NCBI RefSeq assembly: GCF_029223485.1
Contig: NZ_JARHTP010000002.1
Span: 124,001-188,000, forward strand
From: Streptomyces coacervatus
GTDB lineage: Bacteria; Actinomycetota; Actinomycetes; Streptomycetales; Streptomycetaceae
Direction: 5' to 3'
Length of the DNA: 64,000 nt
Shown: one piece after another, positions 53,494 through 62,706 of the stretch
Position numbering within the stretch: the stretch's first letter is position 1
How the letters are laid out: every line of letters starts with the position of its first letter
Position numbers and translations under genes: made by a program
The notes under the pieces: generated by a model
Database searches by the model: none
What the model was told of the DNA's origin: nothing
Seen by the model: the letters and a program-made list of their open reading frames with translations, nothing else

Positions 53494-54489
53494 TCAGCTC
53501 CGGCCCCGGAAGACCGGCTCCGCCCAGCGCGGTGGCGGCTCGGGGCGGTCCCGGGCCGGGCGCGCGGCGCGCAGGTCCACCTCCGTCGGCGGGTGGTCGG
53601 TCCCCGGGGCGGCGCCGGTCAGGGCTGTGCGCAGGGCGGCGACGAACGCGAGGCAGGAGTCGTGGCGGTCGTCCGGGCTCTTGGCCATGGCCTGGGCGAA
53701 CACGGCGTCGGCCTGGGGGGCGAGGTCGGGACGGGACTCCGTCAGCGCGGGCGGCTGGTCGTACTGGTGGGCCCACAGCAGGGCCATGTCGTCGTCGCGC
53801 CGGAACGGCGGGCGGCCCGCCAGGCACTCGAACACGACGCAGGCGAACCCGTAGACATCGCAGCGTCCGTCGACGGGCCGGCCCGAGATCTGCTCCGGGG
53901 CGACGTAGTCGAGGGTGCCGACGAACTGGCCGACGGTGGTGAAACCGGTCAGGGACAGCGACTTCTTCGTCAGGCCGAAGTCGGTGAGGTAGGCGTGCTC
54001 GGGGTGGTCGCTGTCGGTGCCGCGGGCGACCAGGATGTTGCCGGGTTTCACGTCCCGGTGGACCAGTCCGTGCTCATGGGCCGCATCCAGCGCGGAGGCG
54101 ATCTGCGCGGCGATGCGCAGCGCGGCCGCGGGCGCGAGTGGGCCCCGCCGGTCGAGGAGATGACGCAGGTCGCTGCCCTCGACGTAGCGCATGGCGATGT
54201 AGAGGACGCCGTCCGTCTCGCCCGCCTCGTAGACCGGCACGATGTGGGGGTGGTCGATCGCGGCGGCCGCCCGGGACTCGTGGGTGAAGCGGAGGCGGAA
54301 GGTGTCGTTGCGGGCGAGTTCGGGGGCGAGCAGCTTGAGGGCGACGGTCCGGTCCAGGCGCAGGTCGCGGGCGCGGTAGACGACTGCCATGCCGCCGCGG
54401 CCTATCTCGCGCTCGATGCGGTAGCCCGCGACCTGCCTGCCGATCAGTTCGGAGGGCCGGCCCGAGAAGAGGCTCGCGTCACGGGCCAT
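53494..54489 (-). CDS. Serine/threonine protein kinase, soluble
   Basis: A 331-residue Hanks-type kinase with all catalytic motifs: GRGGMAVVY, VALKLL, HRDVKPGNI, DFGLT, and APE in YVAPEQI. There is no membrane helix; the C-terminal ~60 residues are a Pro/Arg-rich tail. It overlaps the SH3-like gene by 11 bases and is the last gene of the FHA-ABC operon. The two FHA domains of the transporter are phospho-Thr readers, so the kinase probably phosphorylates the transporter or its partners, as PknF does Rv1747. Confidence 0.93.
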   Translation of the reverse strand: MARDASLFSGRPSELIGRQVAGYRIEREIGRGGMAVVYRARDLRLDRTVALKLLAPELARNDTFRLRFTHESRAAAAIDHPHIVPVYEAGETDGVLYIAMRYVEGSDLRHLLDRRGPLAPAAALRIAAQIASALDAAHEHGLVHRDVKPGNILVARGTDSDHPEHAYLTDFGLTKKSLSLTGFTTVGQFVGTLDYVAPEQISGRPVDGRCDVYGFACVVFECLAGRPPFRRDDDMALLWAHQYDQPPALTESRPDLAPQADAVFAQAMAKSPDDRHDSCLAFVAALRTALTGAAPGTDHPPTEVDLRAARPARDRPEPPPRWAEPVFRGRS

Positions 54490-55024
54490 CGGGGGTCACG
54501 ACCTGGGTGGGGGCGTGGCCGGGGTCCGCCGGTGCGGCGCGGGGTTCGTCGTCAGTGGCGTACGTGCTCAGCCGTGTCCCGTCGCCGTACACCCACCGCG
54601 CCTGCTCGGTGTCGTACAGCCACATCGACTCGCCGTCGACGACGACCCCGATGCGCAGTCCCTGCGTCCGGCCGCGGAACGACTCCCCGTCGAGGCCGCC
54701 GCGGGCCAGTTCCTCGACCGCGGTGCGGTAGCGGGCCAGGGTCTGTTCGGTGCGGGCGAGCAGGGGGCGCGGGTCGGCGGTGCGGGCCTCGGGACCGCCG
54801 GTGGCCGGCGGGTCCTGGGGTACGGCGATCAGGAAGCGGCCGTCGACCCAGGCGGACCAGCCGTTGGCGCACACCACGTGCCCCCAGTCGCCGCGCCGTT
54901 CGACGAGCTGGACCGGCAGCAGCGGGTCGAGGGGCACGGTGGGGCGAGCGGGGTCAGGACTCTCCCAGGCGGGCATGCCGTGCTGGGGGACGACGTGGGT
55001 GGGCCGGAAGCCGGGGGTCGCCAT
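54479..55024 (-). CDS. SH3-like hypothetical protein between FHA-ABC transporter and kinase
   Basis: A 181-residue soluble protein I do not recognise as a named family. The N-terminal ~70 residues (PTVPLDPLLPVQLVERRGDWGHVVCANGWSAWVDGRFLI) resemble a bacterial SH3 domain. The C-terminal part has LARTEQTLARYRTAVEELARGGLDGE and WLYDTEQARWVYGDGT. The ATG overlaps the transporter stop by one base (TGATG). It is coupled on both sides, so it is probably a component of the same transport and signalling unit. Confidence 0.78.
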   Translation of the reverse strand: MATPGFRPTHVVPQHGMPAWESPDPARPTVPLDPLLPVQLVERRGDWGHVVCANGWSAWVDGRFLIAVPQDPPATGGPEARTADPRPLLARTEQTLARYRTAVEELARGGLDGESFRGRTQGLRIGVVVDGESMWLYDTEQARWVYGDGTRLSTYATDDEPRAAPADPGHAPTQVVTPDGP

Positions 55025-57366
55025 CACGACTTCCGCATCACGGCGGGTTCGTGCCGGCGCAGCAGCCGGGACACGGCGAAGCAGAAGACCGCCGAGAGCA
55101 CGACCAGCATGGCGATGTTCAGCAGCCACACCCCGGCCGAGTGCTTGAACAGCGGATCGCCGGTCAGGTCGCCGGGCACGATCCGCGCCAGGCCGACGGT
55201 GCCGGCCATCGCGCCGAGCGCCCAGCGGGAGGGCACCAGCCAGGACAGCTGCTCCAGGCCGGGCACTCCGTGCAGCTTCAGCAGGGCGCCGCAGAAGACG
55301 ACTTGGACGATGGCGAGCAGCACCAGCAGCGGCATCGTCACCTCCTCCTTGCGCACCAGCGCGGACACCAGCAGGCCGAGCGTCATTGCCGTGAACGCCA
55401 GCAGGGCGACAGCGACGGTGATTTCGACAAGGGGCGGCATCAACACGCCCTCGCCGCCAGGTGCGTTGAGGTCGACGCCCGCGAGGGCCACCAGGGTCAG
55501 CACCACCGCCTGCAGCACGGTGATCGCGCCCAGTACGACGACCTTCGACATCAGGTACGCCGATCTGGACAGGCCCACGGCCCGTTCGCGCTGGTAGATG
55601 GTGCGTTCCTTCACGAGCTCGCGCACGGCGTTGGCCGCGCCGGTGAGGACTCCGCCGACGCACAGGATGAGCAGCGCGTTCATCGCGGTCTCCTGCGTCA
55701 GTCGGCTGCCGGCCAGGGCGCGGGCCATGGCTCCCATCACGAACGGCAGGGCGATCATGATGGCGAGGAAGGTGCGGTCGGCGCCGAGCGCGGCGGTGTA
55801 GCGGCGCACCAGCGTGCCGAGCTGGGCGCCCCGGCTGCGGGGCCGGGCCGCCGGGGTGATCACGACCGGACCCGAGCGGGGCACGCGGGGCTGGGCGGTG
55901 GCTTCGCTGACGTAGTGCCGGTGGAAGGGCGAGAAGCGGTAGTCGCCGGCCCAGTCGCGGTCGTGGTCGTGTTCGAAGGCTTCGAAGGCCTCCGGCCACT
56001 GCTCGAAGCCGAAGAAGGCGAGGGCGTCCTCGGGCTGGCCGTAGTAGGCGATCCGGCCGCCGGGCGCGAGCACGAGGAGCCGGTCGCACACGTCGAGGCT
56101 GAGCACGCTGTGGGTGACGACGACGACGGTGCGGCCGTCGTCGGCGAGGCCGCGCAGCATGTGCATCACCGAGCGGTCCATGCCGGGGTCCAGGCCGGAG
56201 GTCGGTTCGTCGAGGAAGAGCAGCGACGGCTTGGTCAGCAGCTCCAGGGCCACGCTGACCCGCTTGCGCTGCCCGCCGGACAGGCTGTGCACCGGCTGGC
56301 CGGCGCGCTGCTCAAGGCCCAGTTCGCGGATGACCTCGTCGACCCGGGCGCGGCGCTCGGCCTTCACGGTGTCCTCGGGGAAGCGCAGCTCGGCGGCGTA
56401 GGTCAGGGCGCTGCGGACGGTGAGCTGGGAGTGCAGGATGTCGTCCTGGGGGACCAGGCCGATGCGCTGGCGCAGCTCGGCGTAGTCGCGGTAGAGGTCT
56501 CGGCCGTCGTAGAGCACAGTGCCGTGGTCGGCCGGTCGCTGGCCGGTGAGGGCGTTCAGGAGGGTGGACTTGCCGGCGCCGCTCGGGCCGACGACCGCGA
56601 GCAGGCACTTCTCCCCCACCGGGAACGACACATGGTCGAGCAGGGTCTTGCGGCCGCGGTCGACGGCGACGGTGAGCTCCTGTACGTCCAGGGAGACCTC
56701 GCCGGTGTCGACGAACTCCTGCAGCTGGTCGCCGACGAGGCAGAGCGCGGAGTGGCCGATGCCGACGATGTCGCCCGGGCCGATCGGGGCGACGGTGACG
56801 GGCGAGCCGTTGAGGAAGGTGCCGTTGTGGCTGCCCAGGTCGGCGATCTCGTACGTCCCGTCGGGCAGGGCGCGCAGTTCGGCATGGAGCCGGGAGACGA
56901 CGAGGTCGTCGATGACCAGGTCGTTGTCGGCGGCGCGGCCGATGCGGACGGTGCGGGCGGGCAGCGGGCGTACGGTGGTGGGCCGCCGGAAGGTGCCGGT
57001 CAGGCCGGGCATCGACACCGCGGAGGGGCGCTCGGGGACCGGTGCCGGAGGGCTGACGAGGGTGGCGCACGGGCCGTCGGACGGGTTGCCGAAGCGGATG
57101 ACGCTGCCGGGGCCCACGCCCCGCTCGTGGATGCGGCGGCCGTCGGCGAAGGTGCCGTTGGTGCTGTTCTCGTCCTCGATGGTCCAGCGGCCGGCCTCCG
57201 GGCGCAGCACCGCGTGGTGCCACGAGACCCGTGCATCGTCGATGACGATGTCGCTGAGCGGGTCGCGTCCGACGTGGTAGTCGCGGCCCGGACTCATCAC
57301 CGTGGAGCCCGCCTCGGTCTCCAGGACGAGTTCGGGCGCAGCCGGCGCTGCGGGCCGCTCTGCCAT
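55024..57366 (-). CDS. FHA-FHA-ABC transporter (ABCG-type ATPase fused to permease)
   Basis: A 780-residue half-transporter. FHA 1 (~10-100) has YHVGRDPLSDIVIDDARVSWHH in pieces typical of the fold and NSTNGTFADG; FHA 2 (~135-210) has VRIGRAADNDLVI and LGSHNGTFLNG. The ATPase has Walker A GPSGAGKST, signature LSGGQRKRVS and Walker B LLFLDEPTSGLDP. The C-terminal ABC-2 permease has about six helices. This is the architecture of M. tuberculosis Rv1747. ATG 57366 has a TAGAAT box seven bases upstream and no ribosome site. Confidence 0.94.
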   Translation of the reverse strand: MAERPAAPAAPELVLETEAGSTVMSPGRDYHVGRDPLSDIVIDDARVSWHHAVLRPEAGRWTIEDENSTNGTFADGRRIHERGVGPGSVIRFGNPSDGPCATLVSPPAPVPERPSAVSMPGLTGTFRRPTTVRPLPARTVRIGRAADNDLVIDDLVVSRLHAELRALPDGTYEIADLGSHNGTFLNGSPVTVAPIGPGDIVGIGHSALCLVGDQLQEFVDTGEVSLDVQELTVAVDRGRKTLLDHVSFPVGEKCLLAVVGPSGAGKSTLLNALTGQRPADHGTVLYDGRDLYRDYAELRQRIGLVPQDDILHSQLTVRSALTYAAELRFPEDTVKAERRARVDEVIRELGLEQRAGQPVHSLSGGQRKRVSVALELLTKPSLLFLDEPTSGLDPGMDRSVMHMLRGLADDGRTVVVVTHSVLSLDVCDRLLVLAPGGRIAYYGQPEDALAFFGFEQWPEAFEAFEHDHDRDWAGDYRFSPFHRHYVSEATAQPRVPRSGPVVITPAARPRSRGAQLGTLVRRYTAALGADRTFLAIMIALPFVMGAMARALAGSRLTQETAMNALLILCVGGVLTGAANAVRELVKERTIYQRERAVGLSRSAYLMSKVVVLGAITVLQAVVLTLVALAGVDLNAPGGEGVLMPPLVEITVAVALLAFTAMTLGLLVSALVRKEEVTMPLLVLLAIVQVVFCGALLKLHGVPGLEQLSWLVPSRWALGAMAGTVGLARIVPGDLTGDPLFKHSAGVWLLNIAMLVVLSAVFCFAVSRLLRRHEPAVMRKS

Positions 57367-57373
57367 GACGAGA

Positions 57374-57379
57374 ATTCTA
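57374..57379 (-). promoter_or_regulatory. -10 box TAGAAT of the FHA-ABC/kinase operon
   Basis: On the minus strand TAGAAT is followed by seven bases and the ATG at 57366. No convincing -35 hexamer is seen 17-18 bases upstream. Together with the missing ribosome site this suggests a leaderless transcript. Confidence 0.5.
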
Positions 57380-57425
57380 CCGATTCGTCCACATGTGCGC
57401 CCGACGTGGCGGGCGCCTCCGACGC

Positions 57426-57836
57426 TCAGCCGACGGGCAGGACGAGCGCCGGGATGGTGCGCTGCATGCGCAGGGCGTCGACGGACTCGGCCAGCAGCTC
57501 GTATTCGGTGGTCTCGTCCCTGGTGGCGATCCGCACCAGATGGCCTGCGGCCAACTCGTCGGCGACCAGCTCCTGTTGGGCGACGTTGCCGCACCACGAA
57601 CGCAGTACGGCCGGGACGTCGGGCACGGTGTCGGCGACGGGGACGAGCGAGCTCGGCGGGAAGTGCTCCGCCTCCGGCTGGGGGTCGAGACGGTCGGCGA
57701 TCCAGTTGGCGCGGTCACGCAGCCACCACAGGGCGAGGGCGAGCGTGGGAGCTCGGTAGCTGCCGAGGGGCACACCGATGCGCTCGCCCGCGCAGGTGCC
57801 GTAGGCCGTGACGTGGCATAAGAACTCGTCGTGCAC
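57426..57836 (-). CDS. Conserved hypothetical protein
   Basis: A 136-residue protein of unknown family. It begins HDEFLCHVTAYGTCAGERIG and includes LALALWWLRDRANWIADRLDP, AVLRSWCGNVAQQELVADEL and a beta-strand-rich end. GTG 57836 follows GGGGGAG about seven bases away. It lies 59 bases upstream of the FHA-ABC start on the same strand. No motif suggests a reaction. Three Cys and a Trp-rich helix are its most visible features. Confidence 0.7.
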   Translation of the reverse strand: MHDEFLCHVTAYGTCAGERIGVPLGSYRAPTLALALWWLRDRANWIADRLDPQPEAEHFPPSSLVPVADTVPDVPAVLRSWCGNVAQQELVADELAAGHLVRIATRDETTEYELLAESVDALRMQRTIPALVLPVG

Positions 57837-58160
57837 GTTCGCTCCCCCGTTGCTCGCTCGCCTGTCGGCTGGCCTCGCTTTCGGTGCGGCTCATGTGCTG
57901 TGCGTGATGGCGTCTTCGCTCGCCGTGAAGTCCCTTGTCTGTTGAGTATGTTCACTACTGAAACACTGTCACCACGACTTTCCGGCCAGTCTCCTGGCAT
58001 ATTCACAGGGGCAGTTGGCCGAAACCCTTCGAGTGCCGCCATTACCCGAGGGGTAATCGACGGTTTCTCACGGACCGGGCATGGTTTCCGTACCGGGTCG
58101 CCGCAACCGCGAATCTGGGTCCTGACCAGCAGCTACGACCTCGATGGAGGCTGATTTCCC
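57837..58160. other. Intergenic region with 17-bp palindrome
   Basis: These 324 bases between divergent genes contain no credible gene. ATTACCC-GAG-GGGTAAT (58041-58057) is a perfect palindrome and a good operator candidate for the SnoaL-like gene. The region 57940-58010 is AT-richer and probably holds promoters for both directions. Confidence 0.5.
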
Positions 58161-58544
58161 ATGTCCGCGAACACCGACCGTCACGAGAACGCCGTCGCCC
58201 GCTACTTCGAGGCCTGGAACGCGGGCGAGCCGGAGGCGCTGGCGAAGGCGGTCGCCGCCGCCTGGGCGACGGACGGCACTTACACCGACCCGCTGGCCGA
58301 CATCGGCGGCCACGACGGGATCGCCGCTCTGATCACGGCGGCCCACGAGCAGTTCCCGGGTTTCGCCTTCCGGCTGAGCGGCGCCGTGGACGGCCACCAC
58401 GACACGGTGCGCTTCTCCTGGGAGCTGGTGAGCGAGGCCGACGGCTCGGCGCCCGTGGCCGGCTTCGACGTGATCACGCTGGACGCGGACGGCCGCATCC
58501 GTTCCGTGCTCGGTTTCCTGGACCGGGTGCCCGCCGGGGCGTGA
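58161..58544 (+). CDS. SnoaL-like / NTF2-fold protein
   Basis: A 127-residue cone-shaped alpha+beta-barrel protein of the SnoaL/NTF2 superfamily: ENAVARYFEAWNAGEPEAL, ATDGTYTDPLADIGGHDGIAAL and FDVITLDADGRIRSVLGF. Members include polyketide cyclases and steroid isomerases, but most stand-alone ones have unknown roles. TGGAGG lies ahead of ATG 58161. It could carry out a small-molecule isomerisation; no pathway genes are nearby. Confidence 0.88.
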   Translation: MSANTDRHENAVARYFEAWNAGEPEALAKAVAAAWATDGTYTDPLADIGGHDGIAALITAAHEQFPGFAFRLSGAVDGHHDTVRFSWELVSEADGSAPVAGFDVITLDADGRIRSVLGFLDRVPAGA

Positions 58545-58563
58545 GCTGCGCGATGAGTTTCCG

Positions 58564-58603
58564 CGCTCGCGGTGGTCTCTTGAGTACATGACCACCGCGA
58601 GCG
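58564..58603. terminator. 14-bp hairpin between SnoaL-like and DUF1905 genes
   Basis: CGCTCGCGGTGGTC (58564-58577) and its exact complement (58590-58603) form a perfect stem with a 12-base loop. Its last base is the first base of GGAGG, the ribosome site of the DUF1905 gene, so it may terminate the upstream mRNA or influence translation of the downstream one. Confidence 0.65.
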
Positions 58604-58615
58604 GAGGAACCGGCC

Positions 58616-58903
58616 ATGACCACGACAACGAAGCTGGATGAAAAGTTCACCGCCGTCCTGCGCAAGAGCCCGAGCGACGGCGGCTGGACCTATCTCGTCT
58701 GGCCGAAGAGCGTCGAGTTCTTCGGCACCCGCGGGCTCGTCAAGGTCCGCGGCACGATCGACGGACACCCCTTCCGCAGCTCGTTCATGGCCTTGGGCGA
58801 CGGCACGCACAAACTCCCGGTGAAGGCCGACATCCGCAAGGCCGTCGGGAAGGGTGAGGGCGACACGGTGACGGTGCACCTGGAGGAGCGGCTCAGCCCC
58901 TGA
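58616..58903 (+). CDS. DUF1905 domain protein
   Basis: A 95-residue beta-barrel-like protein of the DUF1905 family: [39 protein letters not shown] and [23 protein letters not shown], then [15 protein letters not shown]1905 is often fused to a YdeI-type domain; here it stands alone. GGAGG lies eight bases before ATG 58616. Function is unknown. Confidence 0.9.
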   Translation: MTTTTKLDEKFTAVLRKSPSDGGWTYLVWPKSVEFFGTRGLVKVRGTIDGHPFRSSFMALGDGTHKLPVKADIRKAVGKGEGDTVTVHLEERLSP

Positions 58904-59037
58904 GCGCCTCCGGCTGCCAGGGCGCTCTGCCAGGCGAGCGGCACCCCAGGTTGCGCAGGGGCACCGGCGTCGGGTGTCCTGCCGTACGCCCTGGCCCCCA
59001 GAGGCGGCGGCCCGCCTCTGGGACGTCAGCGAGGGCC

Positions 59038-60030
59038 TTACGGCTTGACGATCGCGTCGATGCGGGCCAGCTCCTCGGCGTCGAAGTGCAGGTTGCCGGT
59101 GGCCGCGACGCTGTCCTCGATCTGCTGCGGGCTGCTCGCCCCGACCAGCGCGGAGGTCACCCGGCCGCCGCGCAGCACCCAGGCCAGGGCCAGCTGGGCC
59201 AGGGACTGGCCGCGGGACTTGGCGATCTCGTCGAGGGCGCGCAGCTTGCCCACCAGCTCCTCGGTGAGCCGGTCCGAGTTCAGGAAGGGGCTGTCGCTCG
59301 CCGCCCTGGAGTCCTCCGGGATGCCGTCGAGGTAGCGGCTGCTCAGCACGCCTTGCTCCAGCGGGGAGAAGACGATGGAGCCGACCTGCAGCTCGTCGAG
59401 GGCGTCCAGCAGACCCTCGTCCTCGGGACGGCGGTCGAGCATCGAGTAGCGCGGCTGGTGGATCAGCAGCGGGGTGCCGAGCTCGCCCAGGATGCGGGCG
59501 GCCTCCCGGGTCTGCTCCGCCGAGTAGTTGGAGATGCCGACGTAGAGCGCCTTGCCCTGCTGGACCGCCGAGTGCAGGGCACCCATCGTCTCCTCCAGGG
59601 GAGTCTCCGGGTCGGGGCGGTGCGAGTAGAAGATGTCGACGTAGTCCAGGCCCATCCGCGTAAGGCTCTGGTCGAGCGAGGACAGCAGGTACTTGCGTGA
59701 GCCCCATTCGCCGTACGGACCGGGCCACATCAGATAGCCGGCCTTGGTGGAGATCACCAGCTCGTCGCGGTACGGCGCGAAGTCCGTCTTCAGGAACTCC
59801 CCGAGCGCGGACTCGGCGGCGCCGGGCGGCGGGCCGTAGTTGTTGGCCAGGTCGAAGTGGTTGACGCCGAGGTCGAAGGCGCGGCGCAGGATGGCCCGCT
59901 GGGTCTCGACCGGGCGGTCGGGACCGAAGTTGTGCCACAGGCCGAGCGAGAGCGCGGGGAGTTTGAGGCCGCTGCGTCCGGTGCGTCGGTAGGGCATGTC
60001 CGCGTAGCGGTCGGGGTGTGCGGTGTACAA
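59038..60030 (-). CDS. Aldo/keto reductase, YghZ-type (glyceraldehyde-3-phosphate reductase-like)
   Basis: A 330-residue NADPH reductase of the AKR14/Kv-beta-like group: YADMPYRRTGRSGLKLPALS, FDLANNYGPPPGAAE, ISTKAGYLMWPGPYGEWGSRK and DIFYSHRPDPETPLEETM. The Asp, Tyr, Lys and His tetrad is present. I chose TTG 60030 because GGAG lies seven bases upstream and the N-terminus then matches the family; the frame is open to 60096. It is divergent from the LysR gene, which probably controls it. Confidence 0.9.
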   Translation of the reverse strand: MYTAHPDRYADMPYRRTGRSGLKLPALSLGLWHNFGPDRPVETQRAILRRAFDLGVNHFDLANNYGPPPGAAESALGEFLKTDFAPYRDELVISTKAGYLMWPGPYGEWGSRKYLLSSLDQSLTRMGLDYVDIFYSHRPDPETPLEETMGALHSAVQQGKALYVGISNYSAEQTREAARILGELGTPLLIHQPRYSMLDRRPEDEGLLDALDELQVGSIVFSPLEQGVLSSRYLDGIPEDSRAASDSPFLNSDRLTEELVGKLRALDEIAKSRGQSLAQLALAWVLRGGRVTSALVGASSPQQIEDSVAATGNLHFDAEELARIDAIVKP

Positions 60031-60165
60031 CGCGACTCCAGAGGGGTTGGCACACGAATGTCCGGTCCCCGGAACTTCAAGGAACCGGCATCCCATCTTT
60101 CGCGACCTGCGGGCAGTGGTCCAACAGGAGAATCCGATGGAACTCAGCGGATAGGCTTCTCAATC

Positions 60166-61059
60166 ATGGAACTGCGCCATCTCCAGCATTTTGTCGCGGT
60201 CGCCGAGGACCAGCATTTCACCCGGGCGGCGGAACGGCTGATGGTGTCCCAGTCGGGCCTGTCGGCCTCGATCCGGGCGCTGGAGCGGGAGTTGCAGACC
60301 CCGCTGTTCGTGCGGACCACCCGCCGGGTCACCCTCACGGAGGCCGGGCGGGCGCTGCTGGGCGAGGCGGAGCGGATCCTGGCGCAGGTGCGGTCCGCGC
60401 ACGAGGCGGTCGCCGCCGTGCAGGGCGTGCTGCGCGGCACGCTCGCGCTGGGCACGGAGCAGTGCATCGCGGGGGTGCATGTGGCGGGGCTGCTCGCCGC
60501 GTTCCGGCGGCGTCATCCGGATGTGGAGATACGGCTGCGGCAGGCGGGCTCGGGCGCGCTGGCGGAGGAGGTCGCCGCCGGGCGCCTGGATCTGGCGTTC
60601 GCCTACCGGACGCAGGCGGACACCGACCAGCTGCGCTCGGTGTCGCTGACCGGCGAGCCGATGACGGTGCTGTGTCACCCCACCCACCGCCTGGCGACGG
60701 GCGGCGCGGCGGTCACGCCGGAGGACCTCGGCGGCGAGGTGTTCGTCGACTTCCACCCGGACTGGGGGCCGCGCCGCACCACCGACGCGGCCTTCGCGGC
60801 GGCGGGCGTACGGCGCACCGTCGCGCTGGAGGTGAACGACGTGCACAGCCTGCTGGACCTGGTGGACGAGAACCTCGGCGTCGCCGTCGTGCCCCGCCAC
60901 TTCCGGCACAAGCGCGAGGCGCTCACCGCGCTGCCGGTGAAGGGCACCGGCGAGACGGTCTACGAGACCGTGGCCCTGCTGCCGCCGCAGCAGGCGACCA
61001 GTCCGGCGGCCCGGGCGCTGATGGCGCTTCTGGAACAGGGGACGCACGACGGGCCGTAA
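60166..61059 (+). CDS. LysR-family transcriptional regulator
   Basis: A 297-residue regulator. The N-terminal HTH (MELRHLQHFVAVAEDQHFTR, AAERLMVSQSGLSASI) precedes a periplasmic-binding-like effector domain (~90-297). ATG 60166 has a TAGGCT box (60152-60157) ending eight bases before it and no ribosome site, so the mRNA is probably leaderless. The divergent layout with the aldo/keto reductase is the classic LysR arrangement. The effector is unknown. Confidence 0.93.
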   Translation: MELRHLQHFVAVAEDQHFTRAAERLMVSQSGLSASIRALERELQTPLFVRTTRRVTLTEAGRALLGEAERILAQVRSAHEAVAAVQGVLRGTLALGTEQCIAGVHVAGLLAAFRRRHPDVEIRLRQAGSGALAEEVAAGRLDLAFAYRTQADTDQLRSVSLTGEPMTVLCHPTHRLATGGAAVTPEDLGGEVFVDFHPDWGPRRTTDAAFAAAGVRRTVALEVNDVHSLLDLVDENLGVAVVPRHFRHKREALTALPVKGTGETVYETVALLPPQQATSPAARALMALLEQGTHDGP

Positions 61060-61076
61060 TGCGCGATGGTGGATGC

Positions 61077-61592
61077 ATGCATGCCAAGGACATCCTCATC
61101 GACGGATTCAACCGCATCCAGGAAGAAGTCCACGCCACCGTCGACGGCCTCGGCCCGGACGCCCTCAGCGCCCGTCCCACCGCCGACGCCAACTCCATCG
61201 CCTGGCTGGTCTGGCACCTCACCCGCGTCCAGGACGACCACATCGCCGACGCCTTCGGGCTCGACCAGGTGTGGCTCACGCAGGACTGGGAGAAGCGCTT
61301 CGGACTGGATCTGCCGCGCCGCGACACCGGTTACGGACACAGCTCCGCCAAGGTCGCCAAGGTACGGGTCGACTCCGGCGACCTGCTGACCGGCTACTAC
61401 GACGCCGTGCACGCACAGAGCCTCGGCGCTCTGCGTGAACTGGCCGCGGGGGACCTGGAGCGCATCGTCGACGAACGCTGGGATCCGCCGGTGAGCCTGG
61501 GCGTGCGGCTGGTGAGCGTCCTGTCCGACGATCTGGAGCACGTCGGACAGGCCGCCTATGTGCGTGGGCTGCTTCAGAGCGCGGCTTCGTAG
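61077..61592 (+). CDS. DinB/DUF664 family protein
   Basis: A 171-residue four-helix bundle of the DinB superfamily, whose members include metal-dependent thiol transferases such as mycothiol-dependent enzymes. Possible metal ligands are His in [16 protein letters not shown] and in [16 protein letters not shown] 61077 has GGTGGA upstream; ATG 61059, overlapping the LysR stop, is also in frame. The 3' end overlaps the convergent adenosine deaminase gene by 19 bases. Confidence 0.88.
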   Translation: MHAKDILIDGFNRIQEEVHATVDGLGPDALSARPTADANSIAWLVWHLTRVQDDHIADAFGLDQVWLTQDWEKRFGLDLPRRDTGYGHSSAKVAKVRVDSGDLLTGYYDAVHAQSLGALRELAAGDLERIVDERWDPPVSLGVRLVSVLSDDLEHVGQAAYVRGLLQSAAS

Positions 61593-62644
61593 CCCGGCAG
61601 GACGACATCCTCGATCAGGGCCCCCCGCTCGTCGAACGGGATGAACGCGCTCTTGAGGGCGTTCACCGTGACCGTGCGCAGGTCCTCGACCGTCCAGTCC
61701 GCCTGGTCCACCAGCAACGACATCTCGCGGGTCATGGTGGTGCCGGAGACCAGGCGGTTGTCGGTGTTGAGGGTGACGCGGAAGCCCAGGTCCTTCAGGG
61801 CGGTGATCGGGTGCTCCGCGATGGAAGTCGCTGCGCCCGTCTGCAGGTTGGAGGTCGGGCACATCTCCAGGGCGATACGGCGGTCCCGGACCCAGCCCGC
61901 GAGACGGCCGAGCTTGCCGTCCACGATGTCCTCGGTGAGGCGCACGCCGTGCCCGATGCGCTGGGCGCCGCACACCTGAAGGGCCTGGTGGATGCTGGGC
62001 AGGCCGTGCGCCTCACCGGCGTGGATGGTGAAGGGCACGCTCTCGCGGCGCAGGTGCTCGAAGGCGTCCAGGTGGTCGGCGGGCGGGAAGCCGTCCTCGG
62101 CGCCGGCGATGTCGAAGCCGACGACGCCCGCGTCCCGGAAGGCGACCGCCAGGTCGGCGGCCTCGCGGACCCGGTCGAACATCCGCATGCCGCACAGCAG
62201 GGTGCCGACACGGACCGGGGTGCCCGCGGCCGCCGCCTTGACCATGCCCGCCGCAAGGCCCTCCTGGACGGTCTCGACGACCTCGGCGAGCATCAGGCCG
62301 CCGTTGGTGTTCAGCTCGGGGGCGTAGCGCACTTCGCCGTACACGACACCGTCGGCGGCCAGGTCGAGCACGTACTCCTCGGCGGTGCGCAGCAGGCCCT
62401 CGCGGGTCTGCATCACGGCGAGAGTGTGCTCGAAGGTGGCTATGTAGCGCACCAGGTCACCGGAGTTGGCGGCCTCGAAGTACCAGGCGGCGAGCTCATC
62501 CGGGTCGGTGGTGGGCAGGGTGTGGCCGACCGCGTCCGCGAGTTCCACGACGGTGGCGGGGCGGAGGCCGCCGTCGAGGTGGTCGTGCAGGACGGCCTTG
62601 GGCAGGCGGCGGATCACTTCGGCGTCTACGCGCGTAGCAGTCAT
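61574..62644 (-). CDS. Adenosine deaminase
   Basis: A 356-residue zinc hydrolase converting adenosine to inosine. The metal and catalytic motifs are HDHLDGG (HxH), the Glu in [10 protein letters not shown], the His in [14 protein letters not shown], and the [11 protein letters not shown]sp pair. ATG 62644 has AAGGAAAG upstream. A VOC gene lies 62 bases ahead on the same strand and may be co-transcribed. Confidence 0.95.
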   Translation of the reverse strand: MTATRVDAEVIRRLPKAVLHDHLDGGLRPATVVELADAVGHTLPTTDPDELAAWYFEAANSGDLVRYIATFEHTLAVMQTREGLLRTAEEYVLDLAADGVVYGEVRYAPELNTNGGLMLAEVVETVQEGLAAGMVKAAAAGTPVRVGTLLCGMRMFDRVREAADLAVAFRDAGVVGFDIAGAEDGFPPADHLDAFEHLRRESVPFTIHAGEAHGLPSIHQALQVCGAQRIGHGVRLTEDIVDGKLGRLAGWVRDRRIALEMCPTSNLQTGAATSIAEHPITALKDLGFRVTLNTDNRLVSGTTMTREMSLLVDQADWTVEDLRTVTVNALKSAFIPFDERGALIEDVVLPGYEAAL

Positions 62645-62706
62645 GGCGGGTCTTTCCTTGAGCGGGCGTTTCAAAGAGGCGGTGGGAGCGTGTGGCGGGA
62701 GGAGGC

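Noticed and set aside
53365..57759. A plus-strand open frame of 1464 codons
   Set aside because: It is antisense to the kinase, SH3-like and FHA-ABC genes, has no family motif, and reflects the lack of stop codons in GC-rich antisense frames.
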